From: Theristus sp. LFF4_11
Taxonomy: Eukaryota > Nematoda > Chromadorea > Monhysterida > Xyalidae
NCBI GenBank assembly: GCA_030248135.1
Contig: JASANC010001479.1
Span: 1 to 64,000 of the forward strand
DNA: 64,000 nt
Direction of reading: 5' to 3'
Below the pieces are notes generated by a model. The model did no database searches, was not told the origin of the DNA, and worked only from the letters and a program-made list of their open reading frames with translations. The position numbers and the translations under genes are program-made. Shown in pieces: positions 32,501 through 44,233 of the stretch. How positions within the stretch are numbered: position 1 is the stretch's first letter; each line of letters begins with the position of its first letter.

Positions 32501-32842
32501 ATCGGAAAACTCCTGGTGAAAATCAAATCTATTATATTGTAATAGTGGATGTTGTTGGGTACTCTCACTCCAAACGTCGATTTGGTCACCGATCAGACTT
32601 TCGTCAAACAAACGTTCTCCTGTTTTTTTTTGGTTTCAGCCGAACGAGAGCGTCGTCGAGAAATGCTGTTCGTGCTCTGGGAGAATCTGGCGACGATGAT
32701 CGTGCAGAAGTTGTACGTCGGCTTCGCGGAGACGACCGCAACGCAGTTCTGCAAGACGCACTGCAACCTGCATAAACGGCGAAAGAGCGCCGGCAAACAA
32801 CGACAACGCAGCAGTCGACAGCAGCGCGCTGCGTCCACTTAA
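29587..32842 (+). CDS. Globin with long N-terminal extension and an insert between helices G and H
   Basis: Four exons in phase: 29587-29944, 30789-30991, 31574-31925, 32640-32842, for 371 residues. Residues 1-119 are an extension (NNNT, acidic and Q-rich) with no signal peptide. The globin fold starts at DEIALLRSSW (120). CD1 is Phe162 (KRMFPEA), distal E7 aligns to Gln181 (PRFRRQML), and proximal F8 is His213 (VGSAHFQY), followed by the G helix YWELFRDAIVYAV. About 65 Ser/Asp/Glu/Lys-rich residues (243-307) come before the H helix (MLFVLWENLATMIVQKLY). A basic tail (HKRRKSAGKQRQR) ends the protein. Gln at E7 is common in nematode globins. Heme binding is expected; the physiological role is unknown. 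The stop codon overlaps the start of a MITE, so the native C-terminus may have been longer. Confidence 0.9.
30006..30270. mobile_element. Mariner-type MITE in globin intron 1, 265 bp
   Basis: CAGTACGGCCGAATAAATGA at the left pairs with the inverse of CATGTTTAATCGGCCGTACC at the right. TA flanks both ends (30004-30005, 30271-30272). No coding capacity. Confidence 0.83.
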
Positions 32843-32915
32843 GGGGCATTCATGAAGCAGTATTTAATGACCGCACAGCTACGCGTCACCAAATACTGCT
32901 TCATGAATGCGCCTT
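32841..32915. mobile_element. MITE inserted at the globin stop codon, ~75 bp
   Basis: Near-perfect terminal inverted repeats: AAGGGGCATTCATGAAGCAG on the left, and CTGCTTCATGAATGCGCCTT on the right (one mismatch, 25 bp in all). The centre is ATGACCGCACAGCTACGCGT. The first AA of the element supplies the last two bases of the TAA stop (32840-32842). Target duplication is not clear. Confidence 0.85.
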
Positions 32916-34792
32916 CAGTGTTTCCGGTAGATTCGATTCCAACAAATCGTCACAGAAGTTTCTTGAAGTCCATTCACAGTGCGAAAACCCACTGCGAGAA
33001 AACTAATACAACTGCTAGAGCTACCTTACTACTATTACTATTAGTAGAAAACTGTTAACCGGGCTACTAAAATCACGTGTTTATAATAAAAGCACTTTGG
33101 TAGTCCCGTTTTTTCTGGTGCAACGATTCACGCAACAGTGTTACTAAATTAATAAAAGCGGCCTCTAACGTTTCTTCATGAGACATTTTGCGTTGCGTGA
33201 AACGTTGCGTGGTGACTTTTCTTACGTTTCACAACTCGTCTAATCGTCAGACCGTTTTATTTCTTGGTTTAAAAAATAATAAAAATAAAGAAAGAAAGAA
33301 ACTGTAAATAAAAATAAAGGGTTTTCTTTCAGTGTGGTGTGAACTCTTTTTTCTTTATAAGACTATCATCGAGTGTTTGTTTTTTGCATTGTTTTAACCG
33401 GAACAAATCAGATTGCACGTTGTCCACGAAATGACTTTTTCGCAATTTGTTGATGTTGAGCAATTCCATTGATTACAAAATTGTGCTGCATGACAATCAG
33501 TCATCGTGGTGGGTGCCAGCAAAACCGGGTACAAGAAGCCAACTTTGTTGAGCTTGCAAAATTTGTTTGCAGCTCAACAAAGCTGTTGAGTTGGGCGTTC
33601 TCAGTGCAGTGTATCAGCGCTCACAGTCCGTCACCAGTGTCCTGTTTCATATGCCGACTCGCTTTATAAAAATTACGATCGTCTCAACATAATTGGTTGC
33701 CGTATTTTTCGTCCGTGATTACGGTTATTTCCCACGCTAATTCAAATGCTGCACTGCTTCCCCAGAATCTCAGTATTTGACATTTTGTTTTACTTTGCCT
33801 CATGTTAACCAACGGTCTGCTAAAACAGGCACTTGATTGGCTGCACCATTTGCGGGGAAAACTTTGTTCCACATTATGTCCGGTTACTTTATTTTTTGTG
33901 TTGTAGTTGTACATAAAACGTTTTCGTTTGTTTTTCTCAGTGCGTTCGCTTTCTGGTTTACCTCGAAAATTGTGTAACAAGCGCATCATTGCTTTATTTA
34001 TTCGTTTCATTCACTTTGCACGTTTTGTCACGTTTCTTCAAAAATAAACGTTTCAGTGTGCTCACAATATCTTGATGTGTTTTTTGCGCGGCGACGGCTG
34101 ATAGTTTTTTGAAACATCGATGAAAAGTTTTGCTTTTTATAATACAGTTCGTTTCTTTTATTGTTCCCACAACCGTCTGCTACGGCGCGGTGGAGAATTC
34201 AACGGATCGACTCAACCAACCCAGAATTTGGTTCCAGAATCCAAAAAAATTTGCGCTTATCACTCGGCTTGCAGGCATCACAACGAGAGGGGAGGCGGCG
34301 CTTCAAGGAAAAATCACACCTCCGAACGGACTCGCACAGAACTTGTCACTAATCTCGTTTCAAAGAATAAAACTTTTCACAGCCAAAAAACAGTTGTGTG
34401 CAACAAAATAAGAATGGCAGAAATAAATACACACACGGCAAATCATAACCGTTTCTGATCTGAAAAAAATCACAACCACGCTTTTTAGCTCTCTTAAATA
34501 AAGCAGTTTTTCGAGTCACAAAACATTACAAAATAAGACTTTTGATAAGACTCACGTGCGAACGTGAGAAAATACAACGTTCAAATGCATTGATTCGAAA
34601 ATCTCAAACAGCGATAAAAAGCGAGATTTCGATCGAAAAAAATCGCTGCCAAAATCAACATTCATTAAGCAACAATTACTGTACAAACTGTACATGTTCT
34701 AACCAGGACAAATAAGGTAAAACAGAATAGCAAAAAAGGTACGCCACCAACTCGACCACAGATGATCACGTTGGAAACCGAACAACTTCGTT
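32916..34792. other. Intergenic region between the globin and the convergent membrane-protein gene
   Basis: Candidate polyadenylation signals AATAAA for the globin occur at 33085-33090 and again near 33290-33310. The two genes converge here. Sequence is AT-rich with no repeat family that I recognise and no supported exon. Confidence 0.4.
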
Positions 34793-37700
34793 TCAAACCG
34801 CAGAGCGCTCCTTATGTAGCACACGTAGTTTCGTCGAGCCGACCCGACTCGCAGCAGTATCGCGAGTATCGTGCACCGACGACTGTTCACTGGTCGATCT
34901 CGATGCGACGTTCGTTTCACGGTTCGCACGGTCCGGCTCGATATCGCTTCTCTCCACCGAAGAGTGACCGTCATTTTCGCGCATTTCCCTCTGTACATCG
35001 GTTGTATTGCAATCTTCAGTCGATCCACTCTCATCATCCTGTTCATCATAGAGCACGGACGTCTCGGCCGCCTGATCACGCGCAATCACCTCGGCCAATT
35101 CTCGTCGCAGCCCGTGCACGGCGGGCGAGACGGAGCGTTTTGTGGCTGTTGTTGACTGAACGAGTTGTTGACTGTTGTTCGAGGTCAACAAATCGTTGTT
35201 GTTGTTGTTGTTGTTATTGGCTGCAGACTGCTCAACACTGGTGATCGTTGAAAGGGACACTGTGGACGACGATGTTTCAGCGATTGGCGATAACGCCACC
35301 GGCAGACTTGGCGTGCGTGCTGCGTCCTGCCATTCGATTAGATTGCACTGGGTTTTCTTGTTGGAAACTCAACTGTGCTTGCTTATTCCACATACAGTCG
35401 ATTTCTATATGATATGCAATCAGCTGATTGGTTGGTTGGTGGGTGACCGTTTGTTTTTGGACGGCGCAACATTTGACAACAACAACAAAAACGCGTACTG
35501 ATAAAAGCTGCAGACACAAACGCACGAAAACTCGAAAAAGTGCTGGTCTGAAGAGCGTACACCATGAACACAGTAACATTACACACGCTGAGACCAACAC
35601 GATACACACGACACACAGTATTAAGAAGCAGTCCGCGTAAGCGGCGACCAGTCCCCATACAAACCACGGACAGCTATGTCACGGATTTGGCTGAAACTTT
35701 CAGGGTAGGTCGAGATGGTCAAGAAAAAACGCCTGGTACCTTTATTTTGGTCAAATTCGAAAATTTCGTCGATTTGGAGACAAAAGTTTGAAGGCAGGTC
35801 TGCTCCGATGGCGAAAAGTGTGATTTTTCAGAAAAATAATGCCTGTAACTTGAAACTGCTTTGAGCTATTAAAAAAATTCAAATATTTGAATTGTAGAGC
35901 TCGCCAGCTTGTAGAGCTCGCCAAGGCGCATCTTTTTGCCTGCAAGACCATCACGTGATTCGGTTTCCTCCGTTTTCTAGAAACAGAAAACTGATTTTTT
36001 TGACCCCCTGAAAAACAGGTAATTTTTTGAAAAATTGCAGTTTTAGGACAACGAAGGTTGTGCGACACTGGGAGACTATAGTGGCGATATAGCCCTAATA
36101 TAAGGCTATTCCGTGATGCCATTCGATTTATCCAACCAACTAGAGCACAGACACTTTTGGGTGTCTCAAATTGGTTGGTCAAAATACGAGAAAAAGCGGA
36201 CTTCTTAAAAAAACAGTCATAACTCGTCAACGGTTGAAGCTATTGAGAAATTTCAAAAAGCATCTTGCAGAACTCATCAAGATGCACTGTTTTGCCGACA
36301 AAACCCAACCTTGATTCAGTTGTTCTGATTCGTTAAAAGCAGGGTCCCGTCACTGCCGACACGGGAATGTTGCCATGGTGCGGGCCATAGCTTTTTTTGC
36401 GCCTACATTGGTCAAATTGGGTCATCGACCACTCAAAATAATTGCACGGGCAAAAAGAAGTTGTTTTCGGCCTTGAAAATTTTTTCGGCCCAAAATAATT
36501 ATTACTTTTGGCCAAAAAACCAATTTTTGAAGAAAAATAGCCTTGATTTTTTAAATTGTTTTATTTTTTTTAAAAACATAGTTGAGTTTCAAATAAAACA
36601 AAGTAGATAGCGACGTGCTAGAAACGTGTGCGCAACTGAAAAAAAAATAAACCGGGCTCAGACTATGACCTGTGTAAGTGCCGCGCACAAAACAATTCAA
36701 AATTTTGCAAAATTGCTCATTTTTCAAATGTTGAAAAATCTCCGGAAAACGTCTTATGTAAAATTTTTAAAATACAAGTGCCCAGCACTAACGGCAGGTT
36801 GTCCCACATTGTTTTAAACTCTAACCAGCTTCAGACTAGGACTTATGAGACGGTAGTAACACGGAAACTCAAAATGACACCAAAAAGCGCCCATTTACCG
36901 ACATTACAAAGACTCCAGAAAACATGCCAAGCTTTCTTTTTGTGTCAAATCTATTCTGTCATAAAGCCAACTTGTTGTCTCATTGAAATGACGTCTAACC
37001 AAGCTCAGATCAGGACTGGTTTTACTGCCGCTCTGTCGAGAATGCTAAATTTCGTCGAAACTACCCCTCGCACAAAAAATAGAAAAAATCCAGAAAAATA
37101 TAGACTTTTCAAATAAAAAAACAAAGTAGATAGCGATATACTGCGGACGTGTGCGCAACTGAAAAAAATAAAAACGGGCTTAGACTATGACCTGTGTGAG
37201 TGTCGCGTACAAAACATTTCAAAATTTCGCAAAATTCCATTGTTTCCAGGTGTTCCAAAGATCTTAGAAAACGTCTAATGTAAAATTTTGAAAATCCAAG
37301 CGTCCAGCACTAACGGCAGATTGCTCCCACATTGTTTTAAACCTTAACCAAGCTCAGACGAGGACTTATGAGACAGTAGTAACACAGAAACTCAAAATGG
37401 CACCAAAAAACCATACAACTCGCAGCGTGAGTGCCTGACGAAAAAGTCAAAATTTGTGTAAATTGCTCATTTTCGAGTGTGCAACAGAGTCCATAAAAGT
37501 CAAAATTCAAAAGATATGTGAAAAATCCAACTATTCAGCATTAAAGAAAGTGCCGTTAGCGCTGGGCACTTGGATTTTCAAAATTTTACATTAGACGTTT
37601 TCCGGAGACTTTGAACATTTGAAAAATGAGCAATTTTACAAAATATTGAATTGTTTTGTGTGCACTCACACAGGTCGTAGTCTGAGCCCGGTTTTATTTT

Positions 37701-40700
37701 TTTCAGTTGCGCACAAGTTCGCAGTATATTGCTATCTACTTTGTTTTTTTATTTGAAAAGTCTATGTTTTTCTGGATTTTTTTATATTTTTTGTGCGAGG
37801 GGTATTTTCGACGAAATTTAGCAATCTCGACAGAGCGGCAGTGAAACCAGTCCTAGTCTGAGCTTGGTTTGACGTCATTTAAATGAGACAACAAGTTGGC
37901 TTTATGATAGAATAGATTTGACACAAAAAAAGCTTGGCATGTTTTATGGAGTCTTTTTAAAGTCGGTAAATGGGCGCTTTTTGGTGTCATTTTGAGTTTC
38001 CATGTTACTTCCGTCTCATAAGTCCTAGTCTGAAGCTGGTTAAAGTTTAAAACAATGTGGGAGCAACCTGCCGTTAGTGCTGGGCACTTGTATTTTAAAA
38101 ATTTTACATAAGACGTTTTCAGGAGATTTTTCAACATTTGAAAACTGAGCAATTTTGCAAAATTTGGAATTGTTTTGTGCGCGGCACTTACACAGGTCAT
38201 AGTCTGAGCCCGGTTTATTTTTTTTCAGTTGCGCACACGTCTCTAGCACGTCGCTATCTACTTTGTTTTATTTGAAACTCAACTATGTTTATAAAAAAAT
38301 AAAACAATTTAAAAAATCAAGGCTATTTTTCTTCAAAAATCGGTTTTTTGGCCAAAAGAAATAATTATTTTGGGCCAAAAAAGTTTTTAAGGCCGAAAAC
38401 AACTTCTTTTTGCCCGTGCAATTATTTTGAGTGGTCGATGACCCAATTTGACCAATGTAGGCGCAAAAAAAGCTATGGCCCGCATCATGGCAAGATTCCC
38501 GTGTCGACAGTGACGGGACCCTGCATTTAACAAATCAGAACAACTGAATCAAGGTTGGGTTTTGTCGGCAAAACAGTGCATCTTGATGAGTTCTGCAAAA
38601 TGCTTTTTGAAATTTCTCAATAGCTTCAACCGTTGACGAGTTATGACTGTTTTTTTAAGAAGTCCGCTTTTTCTCATATTTTGACCAACCAATTTGAGAC
38701 ACCCAAAAGTGTCTGTGCTCTAGTTGGTTGGATAAATCGAATGGCATCACGGAATAGCCTTATATTAGGGCTATATCGCCACTATAGTCTCCCAGTGTCG
38801 CACGACCTTCGTTGTCCTAAAACTGCAATTTTTCAAAAAATTACCTGTTTTTCAGGGGGTCAAAAAATCAGTTTTCTGTTTCTAGAAAGCGGAGAAAATT
38901 AAATCACGTGCTGGTCTTGCAAACAAAAAGATGCGCCTTGGCGAGCTCTACAAGCTGGTATTTGAATTTTTTCAATAGCTTAAAGCAGTTTCAAGTTACA
39001 GGCATTTTTCTGAAAAATCGCACTTTTCGCCATCGGAGCAGACCTGCCTTCAAACTTTTGTCTCCAAATCGACGAAATTTTCGAATTTGACCAAAATAAA
39101 GGTACCAAGCGTCTTTTCTTGACCATCTCGACCTACCCTGAAAGTTTCAGCCAAATCCGTGACATAGCTGTCCGGAAAGTGGTCGCCGCTTACGCGGACT
39201 GCTTCTTAACTGGTGTACTCTTCAGTGCACACACAACGGAAGAGACCACCATTGCTCGGCGTCTTGTGCTTAGGTCGAAACGCCATGTTTTGTTGGGTTT
39301 TTTATTTGGTTAGATTAAAGCAGCACACACGCCGTGTGTGTGCGTGCGTGTTTGTCTGCGCCTGTACAGCAAGCAACAATGTCTATAAGCGAGTGCACCA
39401 TGTTTCAACCAGCATTATTACCAGCTGCAGCATCGCTCGCGCGTCCGTCGGCGGGTTCGCCGCGTGTCGCCGTCGTCGCTGCTGCTCGCGTCTGTCCAAC
39501 AGCAACGTCAAATCATCCACCGACGTCGGCGCCGTCTTTGACTCGTGCAAAATGATGTGCGGCAAACTGCTGGAATTGTGCGTCTGCAGCGTTGTCGACC
39601 AATCGTGCGTTCGGGGCGGCGTCGCGGCACCACCACCGCGACGCTGATTGGTGCGCGGTTCGAGTGGGACGTGCTGATTGGCTAGTGCGGCTTCCGCATT
39701 ATGGTCATCATCGCGGCCACTCGACGAAGCGCCGACCACAAACACGACCGGTTCTTTCTTCTTGGCCGTTTCATCAGTAGACTCCGTCAACGCGACGCCG
39801 TTCTCATCGGCGATACCGGAGAACGCGCGATTCTCGAACGTGACCGCTTGTTTCGACGAGCTCGCATATCGGCCGGCGACGGACGACAGCGGCGGCGGCG
39901 CCAGATGATCGCTCGTGCCACGTCGGTGGAACGAGCTCAATCGAACCGCCGCCGTCTCAGTCGGCGCAGCTCGGCGGATCGCGGCATCGCCTCCGACGGC
40001 GTCGTCGTCGCTCTTCAGGCCGCCAGCGGCGTTCTCAAACAGCGCATGCCGCGAATACCGCCATTGGCCGGTCGACTTCATTTTGCCGGTCACCAACGAG
40101 AAGTGCGCCGAGTTCTTCAGCGTGAACAGCGTCCTCAGGCGTCGCGGCGTCATCTGGCCGGTGCGCTGCTGCCGCTGCGCGTCCGTGCCCCGTCCACCCC
40201 CACCGTCGTTGGGCGCGTCGTCGTCGTCCAGCGTTCGACGGTGTCTGTGAATGGGTTTTTTTCTTCTTTTTGCGATTTTCATTGTGGCGAGTAGCGAGAG
40301 AGTGGACTGGAGAACAACGGAGATTATTGTTGCGAAAGACATTTGGACCCGGACCGGATGCACAACGGGTTTCTTTTTTCTTTTCTGGTTCAGTTCAGTT
40401 CTTGTTCCACAGTTGAATCGTGCTTCATCGGCAATCAATGAGCTGATTGGCCGCTTTCGGATTGGGCGCAGCACTGATTGGTGCAACCAGCTCGATGCTG
40501 CCAATCAGTACGCCAGAGTATATCTACAAAAGTGTGATCTCTTACAGTTTTGAGCGCGGGATTTTGATTGGTTGCTGATTTTGATTGATGCAAGGTGATT
40601 GATTGTGCAAAAATCACACCGATTGATTGTACAAACCCGCTCTTGAGCGTTTATATCATTGTATCCAACAACAGTCTCACTGTTTCAGTTCACAAAGAAA

Positions 40701-40992
40701 ATTGAAAATACAAAGCAGAAAAGTGATTAAAGAGGCGAACGCACCTGCATAAGATCAAGAGCGCCAACGCGACGATGGTCAACGCGATCAGGCCAAATAC
40801 GATCGCGACCAGCGTCCAATCAGCGAGCAGCACTGGCATTACTATTGTCAAAGAACCACTCGAAGAAATCACTGCTGTTGTTGTTGCTGTTGAAATCAAG
40901 ATGTGCACCGACGCCGAGCGACCGATGATCGATTTTTTGAATTGCCGCCAACTCGCACGCACCGCCGTCGCCAACAACAGCAACAGTCGCAT
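34793..40992 (-). CDS. Unrecognised single-pass membrane protein with long disordered cytoplasmic tail
   Basis: Three exons in phase: 40992-40745, 40244-39422, 35326-34793 (stop), for 534 residues. The start ATG opens a signal-peptide-like MRLLLLLATAVRAS. A short ectodomain (about 16-55) is followed by one transmembrane helix near 60-81 (VAIVFGLIALTIVALALL). The tail has an acidic/Gly cluster after the helix, then MTPRRLRTLFTLKNSAHFSL and TGQWRYSRHALFENAA, then Ser/Asn-rich sequence with a poly-Asn run, KKEP- and RRGGG-type blocks, and an acidic end (DEQDDESGS). The orientation (short outside, long inside) is inferred. I recognise no family. The second intron is 4.1 kb and holds the 3.6-kb palindrome. 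Exon choice rests on consistent phase, codon composition and consensus splice sites. Confidence 0.7.
35621..39209. mobile_element. 3.6-kb near-perfect palindromic foldback element
   Basis: The left end TTAAGAAGCAGTCCGCGTAA and the right end TTACGCGGACTGCTTCTTAA are inverse; each outer end is TTAA, so a TTAA target duplication is possible. The arms (about 1.75 kb each) mirror each other over almost their full length, for example AGGTCGAGATGGTCAAG (35705) and CTTGACCATCTCGACCT (39119). Each arm carries internal duplicates around ACCTGTGTAAGTGCCGC. The turn is near 37545. No transposase domain is recognised. Confidence 0.93.
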
Positions 40993-43234
40993 GTGTGCTG
41001 AGTTGGTTGGCGCGCAACCACACCAGTGCACATTTGGCTGGGTCGTCGTGTGTGGATATTCTGGATCTGACTGAATTCTCTAATCCATAATTTTACACAT
41101 GTTGTTTTTTCGTCTGAAATGGAAACATCAGCTTTTAACGTTCCAGTCATTGTTTTTCAAACGTTGCCGAAATGCAAACCCCGAACAATATAATTTTGAA
41201 AAAAATCGTGACCAACAAACAACCAATCAGCAGATATCTGCAACAATTACGCACACAGCCAATCAGCTGTGCGGACAGCGTTCACTAGTTTTTCTACTCG
41301 GTGTTTCGCACAAATCCATCTCTATTAAATTCTGAAAACCAAATATCCATGACAACCGCTGCGCGGTCGTGTGTACTTGGTAAAACGCGACGATATTAGT
41401 TTTAGCTTTTGCGTAACTCAGCAACGTTTCAAAATGACTTTGGCGTGATTGAAAACGACCACGTGCAAGGAAGGGAAAGCGCTGGGATGAATAATAATAA
41501 AGACGCGTAAGCTGATTATAAGTTTGCTGTTCATTGCGCACCATCAGCAGATTGTGAGCATTAGTAAACTTCCTTGAATAATCGTTGCAAAAACGTTACG
41601 GACATCAAATTCGATTGAAACTGACTTCCTTTGCTGACAAGAAATGAAAATCTGACCTGTTGATTGTACCTATCAAGTCACGCTGGTTCAGTTCGACAAC
41701 GCATGAAATTCAAAACTGACGGCTAGTCGTGCTAACACGTAACAATATTGGTTGCATTTCAGCCAACAGTTCGGCCTTAACAGCCAATCAGCATGCCATA
41801 TTCAAACTTTTTCAACGCACACTGCTTGGCAAGTTGGTCTACTGAAAAGTACCGAAAACGGAATCGGTTGGCTGAGTGAACCATTTTTCAACGCGTAATT
41901 TGAACAAACCAACTTTTTTTGCGGTCTACACGGTCCAATGTTTTTATTTCTTTTTGACTCAACATGCGAATCAATTCCGATAAAAAAACGTTCCAAACAA
42001 GGCAAAGACAAGAAACCCTCAACAACAAAAAGTAACCAGATAACAACGAAAAACAAAACTTCCAAACAGATGGATGGAAACGTACGCAAAACGCAACGCT
42101 TGTTTGATTCAGACCACAAACTCACTATTGAACTTACTTAACAAACTTACGTGTACTTGGACTGGACAGCGGAAAAATGCTCTGAACGAACCTTCCATTG
42201 TTGCACAAACAGATTATGTTAGTGGATGCAAATCTAAAAAAATCCGCCAGAAAAACGCTCAAATTTAACTTGATCATCCACACGTTTGGACATTACCACC
42301 GCAACGCAAAACAAACACATTTTCAGAAAACAAAAAAAAACGACAAAACAACATCGAAAACTAGCGACGAAATACAAACAAGAAAACACAAGAGTTCCAC
42401 AAGATGATACCGGCATTTCACAAACAACTGCTGGCTAAGAAAGCCATTTTCTGAAAACCTTGCACATTCTTTCAGTTCTTCGGTCAAATGTCGCACAGTC
42501 ACAATCAAAATGTCCACAGTGCACAGCACCAATATTTGCTGCGATATCGCACCTGCTGGGACAGTGTGCCTGTCGCCGGACTGAGAACGAGCAACTATGA
42601 AAGGAGTGCAGTTTTCAGACGAGAGCTTCACTACACAACTATAACAAAACACACTGAACAACCGAAATCAACACAAAACGAAACAACAGTTGCGTGGCAG
42701 CACAATTCTCCAACAAAGAAACGCAAAAAAATGTAATATTGGTATCAAGAATTATTTACTGTCAATGATTGGTGAATCAATCGTCTTACGCCTTGTCAGG
42801 TCTGAGGTCACACCCCCGAGAACAGCAAAAAGCAGATTAGGATTTCTGAAAATCAGAAAAAAACTTGGTGAGCAGGTTAAACAATAATGTTCAGCTGTTG
42901 GCATGAAGATTGTCCATGGCAAAAATCACTGGATTTTTGAGGCTGGATTTGTTCGACCTCATGACTGGTTGCTTCTGCTTTGTAAATAAGACACGCTTTT
43001 TGGCTGCATCAGTCAGTCTCAGTCGGTTCATGCTTCATGCCAAAAAAAAACACCTCGGTTCAACTGTGTAAATTTGCGTCGTTTTATCATTCCAAAAAAC
43101 AACTCTAACTCACATGACAAGAAACGATGGTGATCGGTGTTGTGTTGAATTGAACGGATGAAAACAACAAGAGTAGCAAGCAACAACAATTGGGAGCGCA
43201 GGGCAACGCGTTTCGACATCACCGGTGTCACTGT
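40993..43234. other. Region upstream of the membrane-protein gene and downstream of SmD1
   Basis: Both neighbours are transcribed leftwards, so this is the promoter side of the membrane-protein gene and the 3' side of SmD1. CCAATCAGC words occur at 41224-41265 and 41780-41795. No TATA box or initiator can be named with confidence, and no further exon is supported. Confidence 0.35.
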
Positions 43235-44233
43235 CTACCGACGCGGCGGGCCGCGTCCTCTGCCGCCGCCGCCACCTCGTCCACGACCGCCGCCACGTCC
43301 CCGACCACCCCCGCGACCGCCGCCGCGGCCCCGGAAACCCCCGCGACCGCCTCGCTTCGGTGGCTCCTCGATCAGAAGCGTGTCCAACGGCAACGCATCC
43401 GGCAGAATGTAATATCTGTGCGGGAGTACAGCGGTGAATTTTCAGTATTGATTGGTGGATTGTGCATAAAGTTGATAATGGGCGATTATCGTGATTAATT
43501 TGTGTAATTATACGTGATATTCTACATAATGTGATCCTTTTCCCTGTAATCTCCGTTGTTCTGCAGCTCCATCATCTTGCTACTTGAAGTATAACACAAG
43601 TTTTACATCATACCTGGTGGACAACCGAAACGAGGAGCAATCTTTTTTTCTCGTTACGTGGAAGTGGAATGCAAATTGCAAAAGTTCTGCTTTTGTGGAC
43701 TGTAATTTGGCCAATCCAATGTTTCCGAGTAATGTGACAAATAATGGGAGGAGATGAGCTGCAAATAATTTTAAAAGCCAAACCTGATGTTGTTGCCGCG
43801 AACGCTCAGCGTGTCCAGTTGTGTCGGGTCGCGTCCTTTCACGGTCATTTTCACAGATCTCAAGTGCGTGTTCATTGCGATGTCGACGCCGACGACGGTG
43901 CCTTGGACCTGCACAAGTGAACAAATTGTTTGTTTTCAAAAATCAAAATTTCGCGATTGGATTTGGTCGCGAAAAATGTCGAAATGTACGGTCTTTTATC
44001 CGCAAGCCGTTACGCTGGGGGGCGGGGGACCGGGGGTGAAAAACAGTTGAATAAGAGGACGCAGTAGACACGACACGACCGTCTGAGGGGTTTGGTACGT
44101 AAAAGACAAACTTTCAAAGAAAAATCACAGAGAAATATTGGCAAAGCAAAACAAAACGAACCTGTGTTCCATTTTTCAGCTCGATCGTCACAGTCTCGTG
44201 ACTCAGTTTCATCAAAAAGTTTACCAACTTCAT
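43235..44233 (-). CDS. SNRPD1: Small nuclear ribonucleoprotein SmD1
   Basis: Three exons in phase: 44233-44162, 43908-43784, 43415-43235 (stop TAG), for 125 residues. It begins [19 protein letters not shown], then KNGTQ, the Sm1 motif, VDIAMNTHL with the RNA-contacting MNTHL, and Sm2 [14 protein letters not shown]. This matches SmD1 almost residue by residue. The tail from about residue 90 is a GAR domain of GRGGG-type repeats ending GPPRR. Such arginines are symmetrically dimethylated and bound by the SMN Tudor domain in known systems. SmD1 is one of seven Sm proteins forming the ring on U1, U2, U4 and U5 snRNAs. The family's normal length is about 119, so this copy is complete. Acceptor and donor sites are all consensus. 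Confidence 0.97.
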
